Of a DNA stretch of 64,000 bases, positions 36,665 through 46,834 are shown in pieces (the first letter of the stretch is position 1; each line of letters starts with the position of its first letter). Below the pieces are notes generated by a model, which saw only the letters and a program-made list of their open reading frames with translations, had not been told where the DNA came from and ran no database searches. The translations under genes and the position numbers were made by a program. The stretch covers positions 62,001-126,000 of the forward strand of contig JAFUTC010000006.1 in the NCBI GenBank assembly GCA_017471505.1, written 5' to 3'. The DNA is from Alloprevotella sp. Lineage in GTDB: Bacteria; Bacteroidota; Bacteroidia; Bacteroidales; Bacteroidaceae.

Positions 36665-37642
36665 ATGACTAACAACCCCAACTACACCAACGCTCCCATT
36701 CCCTGGGAAGAGCGTCCTGCCGACTGTCACGATATCATGTGGCGCTACAGCCATAATCCCGTCATCGGACGCTACAACATTCCTACCTCAAACAGTATTT
36801 TCAACAGCGCCGTGGTGCCTTTCAACGGCGGATTTGCCGGAGTATTCCGCTGCGACAACAAGCGTGTGCAGATGAACATCTTTGCCGGCTTCTCGGCCGA
36901 CGGCATCCATTGGGAGATTGAACACGAGCCCATCAAGTTCCAAGCAGGAAACACGACGATGATAGAGTCGGACTACAAATATGATCCGCGCGTCACGTTT
37001 ATTGAAGACAGATATTGGATTACTTGGTGCAACGGTTATCACGGACCAACGATTGGCCTGGCATATACATTTGACTTCAAGGAGTTCTTCCAATGCGAGA
37101 ACGCATTTTTGCCGTTCAACCGCAACGGAGTCCTGTTCCCCGAGAAGATTGGCGGTCGTTATGCCATGCTGTCACGCCCCAGCGACAACGGACATACTCC
37201 CTTTGGCGACATCTACATAAGTTTCTCGCCCGACATGAAGTACTGGGGCGAGCATCGCAATGTGATGAAGGTCACTCCCTTTGAGGAATCGGCTTGGCAG
37301 TGCACCAAGATTGGCGCCGGCAGCGTTCCCATCCTCACCGACGAGGGCTGGCTGCTGTTCTACCATGGTGTAATCACCACGTGCAATGGTTTCCGCTATT
37401 CGATGGGTGCAGCTCTGCTCGACAAGGACGATCCCACAAAAGTGCTCTACCGCTCGATGGAATACTTGCTGGCTCCGGCTGCCCCATACGAACTTGCCGG
37501 CGACGTGCCCAACGTGGTATTCCCGTGCGCCGCACTGACCGAGGGCGACAAGGTATGCGTCTACTACGGTGCCGCAGACACTTGCGTCGGACTTGCCTTT
37601 GGCCGCATCTCTGAAATCATAGACTTCCTCAAGCGTCAATAA
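36665..37642 (+). CDS. GH130 beta-1,4-mannoside phosphorylase
   Basis: The 325-residue cytoplasmic enzyme lacks a signal peptide. GH130 five-blade propeller features are [21 protein letters not shown] near the N-terminus, [13 protein letters not shown] [19 protein letters not shown] with the catalytic Asp near residue 105, [17 protein letters not shown], and FYHGVITTC. It phosphorolyses beta-1,4-mannosyl linkages to mannose-1-phosphate; by family and context the substrate is most likely Man-beta-1,4-GlcNAc from N-glycans, as described for Bacteroides BT1033. Other GH130 substrates (mannobiose, mannosyl-glucose) are not excluded. Confidence 0.9.
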   Translation: MTNNPNYTNAPIPWEERPADCHDIMWRYSHNPVIGRYNIPTSNSIFNSAVVPFNGGFAGVFRCDNKRVQMNIFAGFSADGIHWEIEHEPIKFQAGNTTMIESDYKYDPRVTFIEDRYWITWCNGYHGPTIGLAYTFDFKEFFQCENAFLPFNRNGVLFPEKIGGRYAMLSRPSDNGHTPFGDIYISFSPDMKYWGEHRNVMKVTPFEESAWQCTKIGAGSVPILTDEGWLLFYHGVITTCNGFRYSMGAALLDKDDPTKVLYRSMEYLLAPAAPYELAGDVPNVVFPCAALTEGDKVCVYYGAADTCVGLAFGRISEIIDFLKRQ

Positions 37643-37656
37643 TACCATTTTTCCGT

Positions 37657-39864
37657 ATGCTTCACAAAATCCTGCCGATACTTATTCTGGGCATCGGAAG
37701 CCTTAGCACATCGGCCCAGAAGTCGGTCGTCGACTACGTAAACCCGTTCATCGGCACCACCAACTTTGGCACGTGCAACCCCGGAGCTGTCCGGCCGAAC
37801 GGTTTGATGAGCGTCACGCCGTTCAACGTTATGGGCTCGGACGAAAACGTGTTCGACAAAGACAAAAGGTGGTGGTCGACGCCCTATCTCTTTGAAAACG
37901 TCTTCCTCACCGGGTTTGCGCACACCAATCTCAGCGGGGTAGGCTGCCCGGAGTTAGGCGCATTGCTCACCATGCCTACGACGGGCGAGCGGAAAGTGGA
38001 CTACCACGAATACGGCAGCCACTATTCCGACGAGAAGGCTACGCCGGGCTATTATTCCGTCATGCTGACGGACTACGGCATACGCGCCGAACTCACCGCC
38101 ACGCCTCGCACCAGTCTGGAGCGCTATACGTTCCCTGCAGGCAACAGTCACATTTTGCTGAACCTCGGAGAAGGACTCACCAACGAGACGGGTGCCAGCG
38201 TACGCCGCGTTTCCGACTGCGAGTTTGAAGGCACAAAACTGCTGGGAACCTTTTGCTACGCCCCACAGGCCGTCTTTCCCATCTACTTTGTGCTTCGCGT
38301 CAACAAGCAGCCCAAGGCCAGCGGATTCTGGAAGAAGCAACGCCCCATGGAAGCCGAGGCTGCGTGGGACCCCGACCAAGGTAAGTACAAACTCTATACG
38401 CGCTACGGCCGCGACCTCTCAGGCGACGACATCGGCGTATGGTTGGACTTCGACACGCAACAGGACGAGCAGGTAGAAGTCAGCATGGGCGTGTCGTTCG
38501 TCAGTATCGCCAATGCCCGCGAGAACCTCGAACGCGAGCAGAACGGCCGCGGATTCGACGAGATATGCCGCGAAGCACGCAACGACTGGGAGGAACACCT
38601 CAGCCGCATAGCCGTTGAGGGCGGAACCGACGACCAGAAGACCGTCTTCTATACCGCGCTCTACCACATGCTTATCCACCCGAACATCCTGCAGGACGTC
38701 AACGGCCAGCACCCCACCATGGAGAGCGACCGCATTGGCGTATCGGCTCCCGGCACTACGCGCTACACCGTATTCTCACTCTGGGACACCTATCGCAACG
38801 TGTCGCAACTGCTCAGCCTTGTCTATCCGGAAAAGCAGGAGCAGATGCTGCGTTCCATGATACAGATGTACGACGAGAGCGGATGGCTTCCGAAATGGGA
38901 ACTCTATGGACGCGAGTCGTACACCATGGACGGCGACCCGGCTACCGCATACATTGCCGACGCATGCCTGTCGTCCGCACGATTTGAAGTAGACTGGGAA
39001 AAGGCATTCCGCGGACTATGGAAGTCGGCCACCGACTCCTCGGCCGACAACCGCATACGGCCTTACCTCAACGACTTCCTGCAACTCGGCTACGTACCGA
39101 TGCGCGACAAAAACGACTTCAGCGTGAGCAACTGTCTGGAGAACTGCGTCAACGACTACGCACTCGGACGCATGGCCCATAAACTCGGCCACGAAACCGA
39201 GGCTCAGACGCTCCAGCAACGCTCGCTGGCCTATCGGCGCTACTACGACAAGAGCGTGGGCTCGCTGTGTCCGGTGTGGCCCGACGGTTCTTTCCTCCGC
39301 CCCTTCAATCCGCGTGCCGGCGAGAACTTCTCTGCCGCCTCGGGATTCCATGAAGGCAGCGCGTGGAACTATACCTTCGCCGTGCCCCACGATGCCGAAG
39401 GACTGGCCCGTATCATGGGAGGAAAGAAAAACTATATCGACCGCCTGGAGTGGATATTTACGAGCGGGCTCTACGACCCTGCCAACGAACCCGATATTAT
39501 CTACCCCTTCCTATTCAGTCGGTTCAAAGGCGAGGAGCATCGCACGCAGAAATGGGCCCGTTGGGCACTCGACAACTACTTCAAGAACACGCCGGACGGC
39601 ATACCAGGCAACGACGACACAGGCACCATGTCGGCCTGGGCCGTATTCACCATGATGGGCCTGTACCCCGACTGTCCGGGCAGCCAGACCTTCACACTCA
39701 CGGCACCGGTGTTCAAGAAAATCACCATACGCCTCGACCCGAAATACTACGACAACGACCAGATTGTCATACTCAGCGACGGCGACGCACGCCTGACCCG
39801 CACAAAAAAATACTCCATCACGGAACCCGAACTGGTGCGTACCCGCGTGCTCAGGCTCTATTAG
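37657..39864 (+). CDS. GH92 alpha-mannosidase, exported
   Basis: The 735-residue protein has signal peptide MLHKILPILILGIGSLSTSAQ. GH92 landmarks: DYVNPFIGTTNFGTCNPGAVRPNG at the N-terminus, HTNLSGVGCPELG near residue 88, FSLWDTYRN near residue 370 and the late GNDDTGTMSAWAVFTMMGLYPDCPG with the acid/base region. These calcium-dependent exo-alpha-mannosidases trim high-mannose N-glycans. Placed 14 bases after the GH130 gene, it gives a pathway: periplasmic alpha-mannose trimming, disaccharide import by the MFS protein, and phosphorolysis inside. Confidence 0.95.
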   Translation: MLHKILPILILGIGSLSTSAQKSVVDYVNPFIGTTNFGTCNPGAVRPNGLMSVTPFNVMGSDENVFDKDKRWWSTPYLFENVFLTGFAHTNLSGVGCPELGALLTMPTTGERKVDYHEYGSHYSDEKATPGYYSVMLTDYGIRAELTATPRTSLERYTFPAGNSHILLNLGEGLTNETGASVRRVSDCEFEGTKLLGTFCYAPQAVFPIYFVLRVNKQPKASGFWKKQRPMEAEAAWDPDQGKYKLYTRYGRDLSGDDIGVWLDFDTQQDEQVEVSMGVSFVSIANARENLEREQNGRGFDEICREARNDWEEHLSRIAVEGGTDDQKTVFYTALYHMLIHPNILQDVNGQHPTMESDRIGVSAPGTTRYTVFSLWDTYRNVSQLLSLVYPEKQEQMLRSMIQMYDESGWLPKWELYGRESYTMDGDPATAYIADACLSSARFEVDWEKAFRGLWKSATDSSADNRIRPYLNDFLQLGYVPMRDKNDFSVSNCLENCVNDYALGRMAHKLGHETEAQTLQQRSLAYRRYYDKSVGSLCPVWPDGSFLRPFNPRAGENFSAASGFHEGSAWNYTFAVPHDAEGLARIMGGKKNYIDRLEWIFTSGLYDPANEPDIIYPFLFSRFKGEEHRTQKWARWALDNYFKNTPDGIPGNDDTGTMSAWAVFTMMGLYPDCPGSQTFTLTAPVFKKITIRLDPKYYDNDQIVILSDGDARLTRTKKYSITEPELVRTRVLRLY

Positions 39865-39888
39865 GCGGCAGCACCGTTGCCTGCCTGC

Positions 39889-39929
39889 AAAAAAATCCCC
39901 TTGCCGATGTCGGCAGGGGGGTTTTTTTT
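39889..39929. terminator. Bidirectional terminator between GH92 and polA
   Basis: The stem CCCCTTGCCGA / TCGGCAGGGG with a 2-base loop is flanked by seven A on the left and eight T on the right, so it can stop transcription from both convergent genes. Confidence 0.93.
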
Positions 39930-39960
39930 GCATGTCCTTATGCACCACGGCGACACCCTA

Positions 39961-42726
39961 TTAGTGCGCCTCGAGCCAATTGACGCCCTGACCGCAGTTT
40001 GCCTCGAGCGGAACGCTCAGCGTATAGGCGCGTTCCATTTCCTCCTTCACCAGTTGGCTGAGCCGGTCGAGTTCGGCTGGAGGCACCGAGAAATTGAGTT
40101 CGTCGTGTACCTGCAGAATCAGTTTGGCCTTGAATCCTTCCGCCTGCATGCGCTTGTCGATGCGGCTCATAGCCAGTTTGATGATGTCGGCGGCACTTCC
40201 CTGAATGGGGGCGTTCACTGCGTTTCGCTCGGCATATCCTCTGACCGTGGCATTGCGACTATTGATGTCGGGCAAGTATCGGCGACGGCCGAAGATGGTT
40301 TCGATGAATCCGTTGGCGCGGGCTTTCTCCTTACACTCCTCTATATAGGCGCGAATGGCCGGATAGGTGTCGAAATAACTTTCGATGAGATTTTTTGCCT
40401 CACTGCGCGACACGCCCATACGTTCGGCCAGTCCGAAGGCACTGATACCGTATATGATGCCGAAATTAGCCGTCTTGGCTTTCCGACGCTCGTCGCGGTC
40501 CACCTCACCGATGTCCTTGTGGAAAATGCGGGCGGCCGTGGCGGCGTGAATGTCAAATCCCTCATTGAATGCCTCAATCATGTGGGCATCCTTACTGAGG
40601 TGGGCCATCAGTCGCAGTTCTATCTGCGAATAGTCGGCCGAGAAGAACACTTCGCCGGGTTCCGGCACGAAGGCACGGCGTATTTCGCGGCCGTCCTCGC
40701 CGCGCACGGGAATGTTCTGCAGATTCGGATTGGACGAACTGAGGCGTCCGGTGGCCGTAACGGCCTGGTTGAAGTTCGTATGTATGTGTCCGGTGTGCGG
40801 GTTGATGAGTTTGGGCAACGCCTCTATGTAGGTGGACAGCAGTTTCTTCAAGGCGCGGTAGTCGAGTATCTTCTGCACGATGGGGTGGCGGGTTGCCAGT
40901 TCGCGCAACACGTCCTCCGACGTCTGATACTGTCCGCTCTTCGTCTTGCGTGCTTTCTCGCTCAGGTGCAACTCGCCGAACAGCACGTCGCCCACTTGTC
41001 GGGGCGAGGATATCAGGAACGCATGGCCGGCCAGCCCATAAATCTCCTGTTCCAAGGCGGCAATGCGCTCGCTGAAGTCACGGCCGACATCCTTCAAGGC
41101 TTCCGCATCGATAAGCACCCCGTTTCTCTCCATGCGCGACAATACGGGCACCAGCGGCATCTCTATCTCGTCGAAGACGCGCAGGGCTCCCGTCTGGCGC
41201 AACTGTTCAAGGAACAGCGGGTATAGTTGCAGCGCCACGTCGGCATCTTCGCAGGCGTAGTCGCATATTTCGGCCGGCTCGAGGTCGGCCATGTTCTTTT
41301 GCAAAAGACCCGGAGGCCCGATGACGTCCTCTATGTGTATGGTGCGATAACTCAGATAGGTCTCGGCCAGATAGTCGAGATTGTGCCGCAGTTCGGGCTG
41401 CAGCACGTAGTGAGCCAGCATCGTGTCGAAAAGCGGGGCGGCCGGCTCGATGCCATAGTGCGCCAGCACGCTGAGGTCGTACTTCATGTTCTGCCCAACC
41501 TTCCGCACGCCCGGAGCCTCGAACAGCGGACGGAAAAGTTCCACGCGCTGCCGTGCGGCCTCGTAGTCGGCCGGCACACTCACATAGTATGCCTCGAAAG
41601 GCTTGGCGGCGAAACTCATTCCCACGAGTTGTGCATCGATGGCATTGGTCGAGGTGGTCTCCGTGTCTATGGCCACGACTGGCTCGGCCATGAGGCGCGC
41701 ACAGAGGTCGCGGCATTCGGCATCGGTCGTAATGAGGCGGTAGGAGTGGACCTTGTCGGCCAGCGACTGCATGGCAGCCGGAGCCGGCTGGTCGGCGGCC
41801 GGAGCCTCCATCATATCGAAGAGCGACGGTTCGTGCCTCGGAGCAGCCGGCTTGGCCGAGGTGCCGTCGAGCCGCTGCAGGATGGAGCGGAACTCGAGGT
41901 TCTCGAGCAGCGGCCGCAGCACCGGAAGGTCGGGTTCCCTACGCGCCAGTTCGTCGAGGCCTGTGTGCAGCGGCACATCCGTACGGATAGCGGTCAGGAA
42001 GTGCGAGAACCGAATCTGCTCGGCATTATCCTCCACCTTTTTCTTCAGGGCACCCTTCAGCCGGTCGGTGTGACCGATGAGGTCCTCTATGTCGGCGAAG
42101 TCGCGCATAAGCATGGCGGCGGTTTTCTCGCCCACGCCCGGACAGCCGGCAATGTTGTCGGCCTTGTCGCCTACGAGAGCCAGATAGTCAACCATCTGCC
42201 GCGGATTCCGCAGTCCGTACTTGGCGCACACCTCTGCGGGGCCGAGCGTTTCCCATGGGGTGCTGCCACGGCCGGGCTTCTGCATGCGAATCTTGTCGGT
42301 CACGAGTTGCGCGTAGTCCTTGTCGGGCGTCACCATCAGCACGTCGCAGCCGGCTTCCTCGCCCTTGCGGGCCAGCGTACCTATGACGTCGTCGGCTTCA
42401 AAGCCATCTTCCACGACCACGGCTATGCGATAGGCCTGCAGCAGGTCCTTAATCGCAGGCACAGCCGTGCGGATGTCCTCGGGCGTAGCCTCGCGCTGCG
42501 CCTTGTAGTCGGCGTAGGCCTCGTGCCTAAACGTGGGGCCCGGCGGGTCGAAGCAAACGGCCACGTAGTCGGGGTTCTCGCGCTGAAGCACCTCTTGCAG
42601 CGTCGTCAGGAAGCCATATATGGCCGACGTGTTTTGGCCTTTCGAGTTGATTCGAGGCGACGATATGAAGCCGTAATAAGCGCGGTAGATGAGCGCATAG
42701 GCATCGAGAAGCACAAGTTTCTTCAT
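39961..42726 (-). CDS. polA: DNA polymerase I
   Basis: The 921-residue protein has all three domains. The 5'-3' exonuclease has DAYALIYRAYYGF and VGDKADNIAGCPGVGEKTA near residue 180. A flexible Pro/Ala linker lies near residue 310. The 3'-5' exonuclease has intact acidic residues VVAIDTETTSTNAIDAQ. The polymerase carries motif A DYSQIELRLMAHLS, motif B RRKAKTANFGIIYGIS and motif C LQVHDEL. It acts in repair and Okazaki fragment processing. Array G lies immediately upstream, and its first unit may overlap the promoter. Confidence 0.97.
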   Translation of the reverse strand: MKKLVLLDAYALIYRAYYGFISSPRINSKGQNTSAIYGFLTTLQEVLQRENPDYVAVCFDPPGPTFRHEAYADYKAQREATPEDIRTAVPAIKDLLQAYRIAVVVEDGFEADDVIGTLARKGEEAGCDVLMVTPDKDYAQLVTDKIRMQKPGRGSTPWETLGPAEVCAKYGLRNPRQMVDYLALVGDKADNIAGCPGVGEKTAAMLMRDFADIEDLIGHTDRLKGALKKKVEDNAEQIRFSHFLTAIRTDVPLHTGLDELARREPDLPVLRPLLENLEFRSILQRLDGTSAKPAAPRHEPSLFDMMEAPAADQPAPAAMQSLADKVHSYRLITTDAECRDLCARLMAEPVVAIDTETTSTNAIDAQLVGMSFAAKPFEAYYVSVPADYEAARQRVELFRPLFEAPGVRKVGQNMKYDLSVLAHYGIEPAAPLFDTMLAHYVLQPELRHNLDYLAETYLSYRTIHIEDVIGPPGLLQKNMADLEPAEICDYACEDADVALQLYPLFLEQLRQTGALRVFDEIEMPLVPVLSRMERNGVLIDAEALKDVGRDFSERIAALEQEIYGLAGHAFLISSPRQVGDVLFGELHLSEKARKTKSGQYQTSEDVLRELATRHPIVQKILDYRALKKLLSTYIEALPKLINPHTGHIHTNFNQAVTATGRLSSSNPNLQNIPVRGEDGREIRRAFVPEPGEVFFSADYSQIELRLMAHLSKDAHMIEAFNEGFDIHAATAARIFHKDIGEVDRDERRKAKTANFGIIYGISAFGLAERMGVSRSEAKNLIESYFDTYPAIRAYIEECKEKARANGFIETIFGRRRYLPDINSRNATVRGYAERNAVNAPIQGSAADIIKLAMSRIDKRMQAEGFKAKLILQVHDELNFSVPPAELDRLSQLVKEEMERAYTLSVPLEANCGQGVNWLEAH

Positions 42727-42751
42727 TTTGTAAACTGCTGGCTTTTACTAA

Positions 42752-42856
42752 TTTACGCAATTATACAATTTCAAAATTGCATTATACAATTCTCAAATTC
42801 CATTATACAATTTTCAGATTGCATTATGCAATTTTTCGGTTTCATAATGCGATTTT
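42752..42856. repeat. Array G: five 21-bp phased near-palindromes plus one decayed
   Basis: Clear centres are at 42762, 42783, 42804, 42825 and 42846; a sixth degenerate unit in register is centred at 42867 (CAGTATG). The third unit is CAAATTCCAT, T, ATACAATTTT. The gene-free stretch 42727-43030 (304 bases) lies between divergent polA and the polyprenyl synthase gene; besides the array it holds only the latter's -7 element. Confidence 0.9.
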
Positions 42857-43011
42857 CGGCAGTCAGTATGCAACTGATTTTCAGGATTGTCGAAGCCGGC
42901 GAAACCGACCTCCCGCCCGCCGTGCCGCATAAGCGTGCCGGCGAACGCGACCGTTGCACAGACCGATTGTAAAAATAAGAAAAAACACGCGCATAAGCCC
43001 GCTGTTTTTCT

Positions 43012-43019
43012 TACTTTTG
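43012..43019 (+). promoter_or_regulatory. -7 element of the polyprenyl synthase gene
   Basis: TACTTTTG matches TAnnTTTG exactly and lies 12 bases before ATG 43031, implying a very short leader. Confidence 0.55.
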
Positions 43020-43030
43020 CACAAGTTGAT

Positions 43031-44020
43031 ATGAATCGTATGCAGAAAAACGTGCTTGAGACCCTGCGCCAACCCATAGTTGCCGAACTCGACGCCTACC
43101 GCCAACTGTTCGCCGCCAACCTGACGCACAGCGACGCCTACCTCGACCGGGTGCTGTCGCATATACGCGGCCACGAAGGCAAACTCATGCGCCCCATGCT
43201 GACTCTACTGTCGGCCAAGGCCATTGGCGAAATCAATCCGACCACGCTGCAGGCGGCCGTGGCACTTGAGTTGCTCCACACGGCAAGCCTCGTGCACGAC
43301 GACATCGTGGACGAAAGCAACGAGCGCAGAGGCCTGGCATCGACCAACGCACAGTTTGGCAACCAGACTGCCGTGCTCATAGGCGACTTCCTGCTGGCCC
43401 GCTCACTGGCAACGGCCGCGCAGACGGGCAACCTGCGCATGGTGGAGCACATCGCCATGCTCGGCGCCACCCTCAGCGAGGGCGAAATCGCACAACTGCA
43501 GAACATCAGCAACGCCATAAGCACCGAAGACGCCTACTACCACATCATAGCCCACAAGACCGCCGCGCTGTTCAGTTCGTGCGGCTTCCTGGGCACGCTC
43601 AGCGTCGGAGCCGACGACACCACTGTGCAGGCAGCCCAGCAGTTTGCCCACGTGCTCGGCCTCTGCTTCCAGATACGCGACGACATATTCGACTACTTCG
43701 ACGACAAGCGCATAGGAAAGCCTACGGGTAACGACATGGCCGAAGGCAAACTGACGCTGCCCGCCATCTATGCCCTGCGCGAGCATCCCACGAAGGAAGC
43801 CGTCGTCTGGGCCGAGAAAGTGAAAGCCGGCACAGCCAGTCGCGCCGAGATTCTCTCGCTGGTAGAATTTTCGAAGCAAGTGGGCGGCATCGACTACGCA
43901 CAGCGCGAGATGGCCCGACTACGCGACGAAGCGCTGCCACTGCTCCACCGCTTTGCTTCGGGTGCCATCGCCGACACGCTTCAGGCCTATCTCGACTTCA
44001 GCATATCGCGCGAATCGTAG
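43031..44020 (+). CDS. Polyprenyl diphosphate synthase
   Basis: The 329-residue enzyme is counted from ATG 43031; ATG 43040 is an alternative. The first Asp-rich motif is in LVHDDIVDES near residue 90 and the second in IRDDIFDYFDD near residue 217, with KLMRPMLTLLSAKA upstream and GNDMAEGKLTLPAIYAL downstream. It makes a long-chain trans-prenyl diphosphate for menaquinone side chains (IspB/HepT-like). Chain length cannot be told with confidence from sequence. Confidence 0.92.
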   Translation: MNRMQKNVLETLRQPIVAELDAYRQLFAANLTHSDAYLDRVLSHIRGHEGKLMRPMLTLLSAKAIGEINPTTLQAAVALELLHTASLVHDDIVDESNERRGLASTNAQFGNQTAVLIGDFLLARSLATAAQTGNLRMVEHIAMLGATLSEGEIAQLQNISNAISTEDAYYHIIAHKTAALFSSCGFLGTLSVGADDTTVQAAQQFAHVLGLCFQIRDDIFDYFDDKRIGKPTGNDMAEGKLTLPAIYALREHPTKEAVVWAEKVKAGTASRAEILSLVEFSKQVGGIDYAQREMARLRDEALPLLHRFASGAIADTLQAYLDFSISRES

Positions 44021-44043
44021 CCATACACTCAACCGCATAAACG

Positions 44044-44079
44044 ACCGACCACCGCATGACACGTCATACGGTGGTCGGT
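44044..44079. terminator. Hairpin between convergent polyprenyl synthase and dsbD
   Basis: ACCGACCACCG pairs perfectly with CGGTGGTCGGT over a 14-base loop. T runs are weak. Confidence 0.6.
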
Positions 44080-44102
44080 TCGTCGTAGGCAGGCACGGCC
44101 CG

Positions 44103-46139
44103 CTAAGGCTGTTCGCCGCGATAGCGCGCCAAGGCTTCCTGCAGGAAACGCACATAGGCCGCCACGTCCTCCTTATAGGCGAAACTGTGGTTAAGCACCC
44201 GCCCGTCGTTATCTACGGGAATGTAGAACGGCTGGCTATTCGTGCCAAACTTTTTCTCTTGCAAAACGCTCCACTTGTCGCCCACGGTGCGCAGCACGCG
44301 CGTCTTGCCATTCAGTTCGATAGTATCGGGAACGGCCAGCCGCGTCTTGTCGTCGACATAGAGGGAGATGAGCACAAATTCATTATTAATAAGGTCGCGC
44401 ACCACGGGGTCGTGCCACACGGCAAGTTCCATTTTGCGGCAATTCACGCAGCCGTGGCCCGTGAAGTCTATCAGCACAGGCTTGCCCGCCTGTTGCGCAT
44501 AGGCCATGCCTAATTCAAAATCCTTGAACTTCGGTTCCACCTTCACCGGGTCGAGGTTAAAATCCTGCGTTCTCAATGGAGGCGCAAAGGCACTTACGGC
44601 TTTCAGCGGAGCGCCCCATAGTCCGGGCAGCATGTATATGGCAAACGCCAGCGAACACAGTCCCATGAAGAAACGCGGTATGCTCGTGTGCTCCGACTTG
44701 TCGTCGTGCGGGAAGCGAAGCCAGCCCAGCAGATAGACGCCAAGCAGCGCGAAGAGTACAATCCAGAGCGACAGGAAGGTTTCGCGGTCGAGCAGATGCC
44801 AGCCATAGGCCAGGTCGGCCACCGAAAGGAACTTCAGCGCAAAAGCAAGTTCGATGAAGCCCAGAACCACCTTCACCACATTCATCCAACCGCCGCTCTT
44901 CGGGGCTTTCTTTATCCACGTGGGGAAAAGGGCAAAGAGCGTGAACGGCAACGCAAGGGCTGCGGCAAATCCGAGCATGCCCAGCGTCGGCGCAAGACTG
45001 CTGCCGCCACCGGTGCTTACCTCCACAAGCAGGAACCCTATGATGGGACCCGTGCAGGAGAAAGAAACCAGCACGAGCGTCAGGGCCATCAGGAAGATGG
45101 ACAGCAGTCCGGTGGCGCTACTGGCTCGCGCATCCACCTTGTTGCTCCAACTCGACGGCAAAGTAAGTTCGAATCCGCCCAGAAAACTGGCGGCGAACAC
45201 CACAAGCAAGGCAAACAGAAACAGGTTGAATATGGCGTTGGTCGAAAGGTCGTTGAGCGCGTTGGCACCCATAAAGGCCGTGAGCAGCAAACCAAGCCCC
45301 ACGTAGATGACAATGATGCTCAGTCCGTAGAGCACCGCATCGCGCACCGCCTTCCTACGGTTGTCGCTGCGGTGGAGGAAGAAACTGACCGTCATCGGTA
45401 TGATGGGCCACACGCAGGGCGTGAAAAGCGCGATGAAACCGCCCAAAAATCCCATCAGCAATATGTAGAGGAGCGAGCGGCCCTTCGTGTCGGACGACTC
45501 GCCAAAGGCACGCAACTGGTCCACTACGGGAGCATACCAGCGGTCGCGTGGGGCGGAAGCATCCGATAGGGCAGCCAGCGCCGAGAGCGTATCGCCCACG
45601 GCCGTCAGGCTATCGGCGACCGCCGTTTCGTCCTTTGCTGCATCGGCAGCCCTATCCTTGGCGGTGTCCTCCTTATCGGCCGCCTTTTCAGCCGGTCCGT
45701 CGGTGCCCGAAAGACTGCAGTCGGTGCTCGAAGGAGGCAGGCACGTCTGATTGTTGCAGGCGCCCCACTCCAGATAGCCGTTGAGTCGATAGTCCGGCTT
45801 ATTGAGCCGCACGCGCTGAGTAAACTGCGCACGGTTTTCATACCACGACACGTCCATGCCAAAGTTGGGGTCGTAGGCCTGAACTACTCCCGCACCGCCA
45901 CGAAGGGGCCCCTCGAGCGAAACACCCTCGGAGGCATCGACATTAAAGGAGGCCCGCGTCGGACCGCCGTCGGCCACATTGGTGCCATAGACATGCCAGC
46001 CGCGCTGGATTGTGGCGTTGAAGACGATGTCGATGAGTTCGGGCGAAACACGCTTGTAGGCGACCGAAAAATCGACCTGGGCGGCCAGCGGCATAAGGCT
46101 GAGCGCAAGGACTATAAGAAACGATTTCAGTTTGAGCAT
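44103..46139 (-). CDS. dsbD: Thiol:disulfide interchange protein DsbD
   Basis: The 678-residue protein is counted from ATG 46139, giving signal peptide MLKLKSFLIVLALSLMPLAAQ; upstream codons are not needed. N-terminal DsbD-alpha domain has the reactive pair in WGACNNQTCLPP. A long Ala/Asp/Lys-rich linker follows (~residues 140-190). The eight-helix membrane domain carries the cysteines in FTPCVWPIIPM and SFSCTGPIIG. The C-terminal thioredoxin-like domain has GHGCVNCRKME. It carries electrons from cytoplasmic thioredoxin to periplasmic proteins. Confidence 0.94.
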   Translation of the reverse strand: MLKLKSFLIVLALSLMPLAAQVDFSVAYKRVSPELIDIVFNATIQRGWHVYGTNVADGGPTRASFNVDASEGVSLEGPLRGGAGVVQAYDPNFGMDVSWYENRAQFTQRVRLNKPDYRLNGYLEWGACNNQTCLPPSSTDCSLSGTDGPAEKAADKEDTAKDRAADAAKDETAVADSLTAVGDTLSALAALSDASAPRDRWYAPVVDQLRAFGESSDTKGRSLLYILLMGFLGGFIALFTPCVWPIIPMTVSFFLHRSDNRRKAVRDAVLYGLSIIVIYVGLGLLLTAFMGANALNDLSTNAIFNLFLFALLVVFAASFLGGFELTLPSSWSNKVDARASSATGLLSIFLMALTLVLVSFSCTGPIIGFLLVEVSTGGGSSLAPTLGMLGFAAALALPFTLFALFPTWIKKAPKSGGWMNVVKVVLGFIELAFALKFLSVADLAYGWHLLDRETFLSLWIVLFALLGVYLLGWLRFPHDDKSEHTSIPRFFMGLCSLAFAIYMLPGLWGAPLKAVSAFAPPLRTQDFNLDPVKVEPKFKDFELGMAYAQQAGKPVLIDFTGHGCVNCRKMELAVWHDPVVRDLINNEFVLISLYVDDKTRLAVPDTIELNGKTRVLRTVGDKWSVLQEKKFGTNSQPFYIPVDNDGRVLNHSFAYKEDVAAYVRFLQEALARYRGEQP

Positions 46140-46173
46140 GCTATGGACGTAGGGTATAGGGTTGGCAGTCGGT

Positions 46174-46824
46174 TTACTTGGTGCGACCGGCGAAAAAAGC
46201 CGCCAGAAAATGGCGTGCCGTAAGCCACACAATCAGCAGGTCGGTGCCGAGCGACGCGTGGCTTATGTAGAACAGGTCGTAGCGCAACCGGCGAAGCATC
46301 TGCTCCGTGGTGTGCGTATAGCCGTTAAGCAAAGTGGCGAACGAGCTAAGTCCCGGCCGCACCTGAAAGATGTAGTCGATGCGGGGGTCTTGCTCGCGTA
46401 TGAGGTTGATAAAGTAGCGGCGCTCGGGCCTTGGGCCAACGAACGACATGTCGCCCCTGAGCACGTTCCAGAACTGCGGAAGTTCGTCGAGATGGCTCGC
46501 ACGGAGCCGATGGCCTATGCGCGTAGAGCGCATGTCTAGCCCTTCCTCCGACAACTGAGGCCCTTCGCGCTCGGAGTCGGCGTGCATGGAACGGAACTTA
46601 AGGATGTAGAACGGCATGCCGTTGCGACCGATGCGCTCCTGCCTGTAGATGGCCGACCCGCCGTCCTCGCGCTTGATGAGTATATAGCAAACGAGCATGG
46701 GTACGGCAAAAACGAGCAGGCACAACAAGGCCCCGACAATGTCGAAAAGCCTTTTCAGCGCACACTGCCATGGACTGAGCCGTAGGCAATAGGGGGCAGG
46801 TATGAAACTGGAGGTTGCGGGCAT
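46174..46824 (-). CDS. Undecaprenyl-phosphate sugar-1-phosphate transferase
   Basis: The 216-residue protein has one N-terminal hydrophobic hairpin (FDIVGALLCLLVFAVPMLVCYILI) and the polyprenol phosphotransferase core: QERIGRNGMPFYILKFRSMHADSE near residue 65 and LDELPQFWNVLRGDMSFVGPRPE near residue 112. These monotopic enzymes start O-antigen, capsule or exopolysaccharide units by placing a sugar phosphate on undecaprenyl phosphate. No other glycan-assembly genes are adjacent, so this is an orphan copy. The hisS stop is 10 bases upstream, suggesting cotranscription. Confidence 0.9.
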   Translation of the reverse strand: MPATSSFIPAPYCLRLSPWQCALKRLFDIVGALLCLLVFAVPMLVCYILIKREDGGSAIYRQERIGRNGMPFYILKFRSMHADSEREGPQLSEEGLDMRSTRIGHRLRASHLDELPQFWNVLRGDMSFVGPRPERRYFINLIREQDPRIDYIFQVRPGLSSFATLLNGYTHTTEQMLRRLRYDLFYISHASLGTDLLIVWLTARHFLAAFFAGRTK

Positions 46825-46834
46825 GGCGGCTTAC

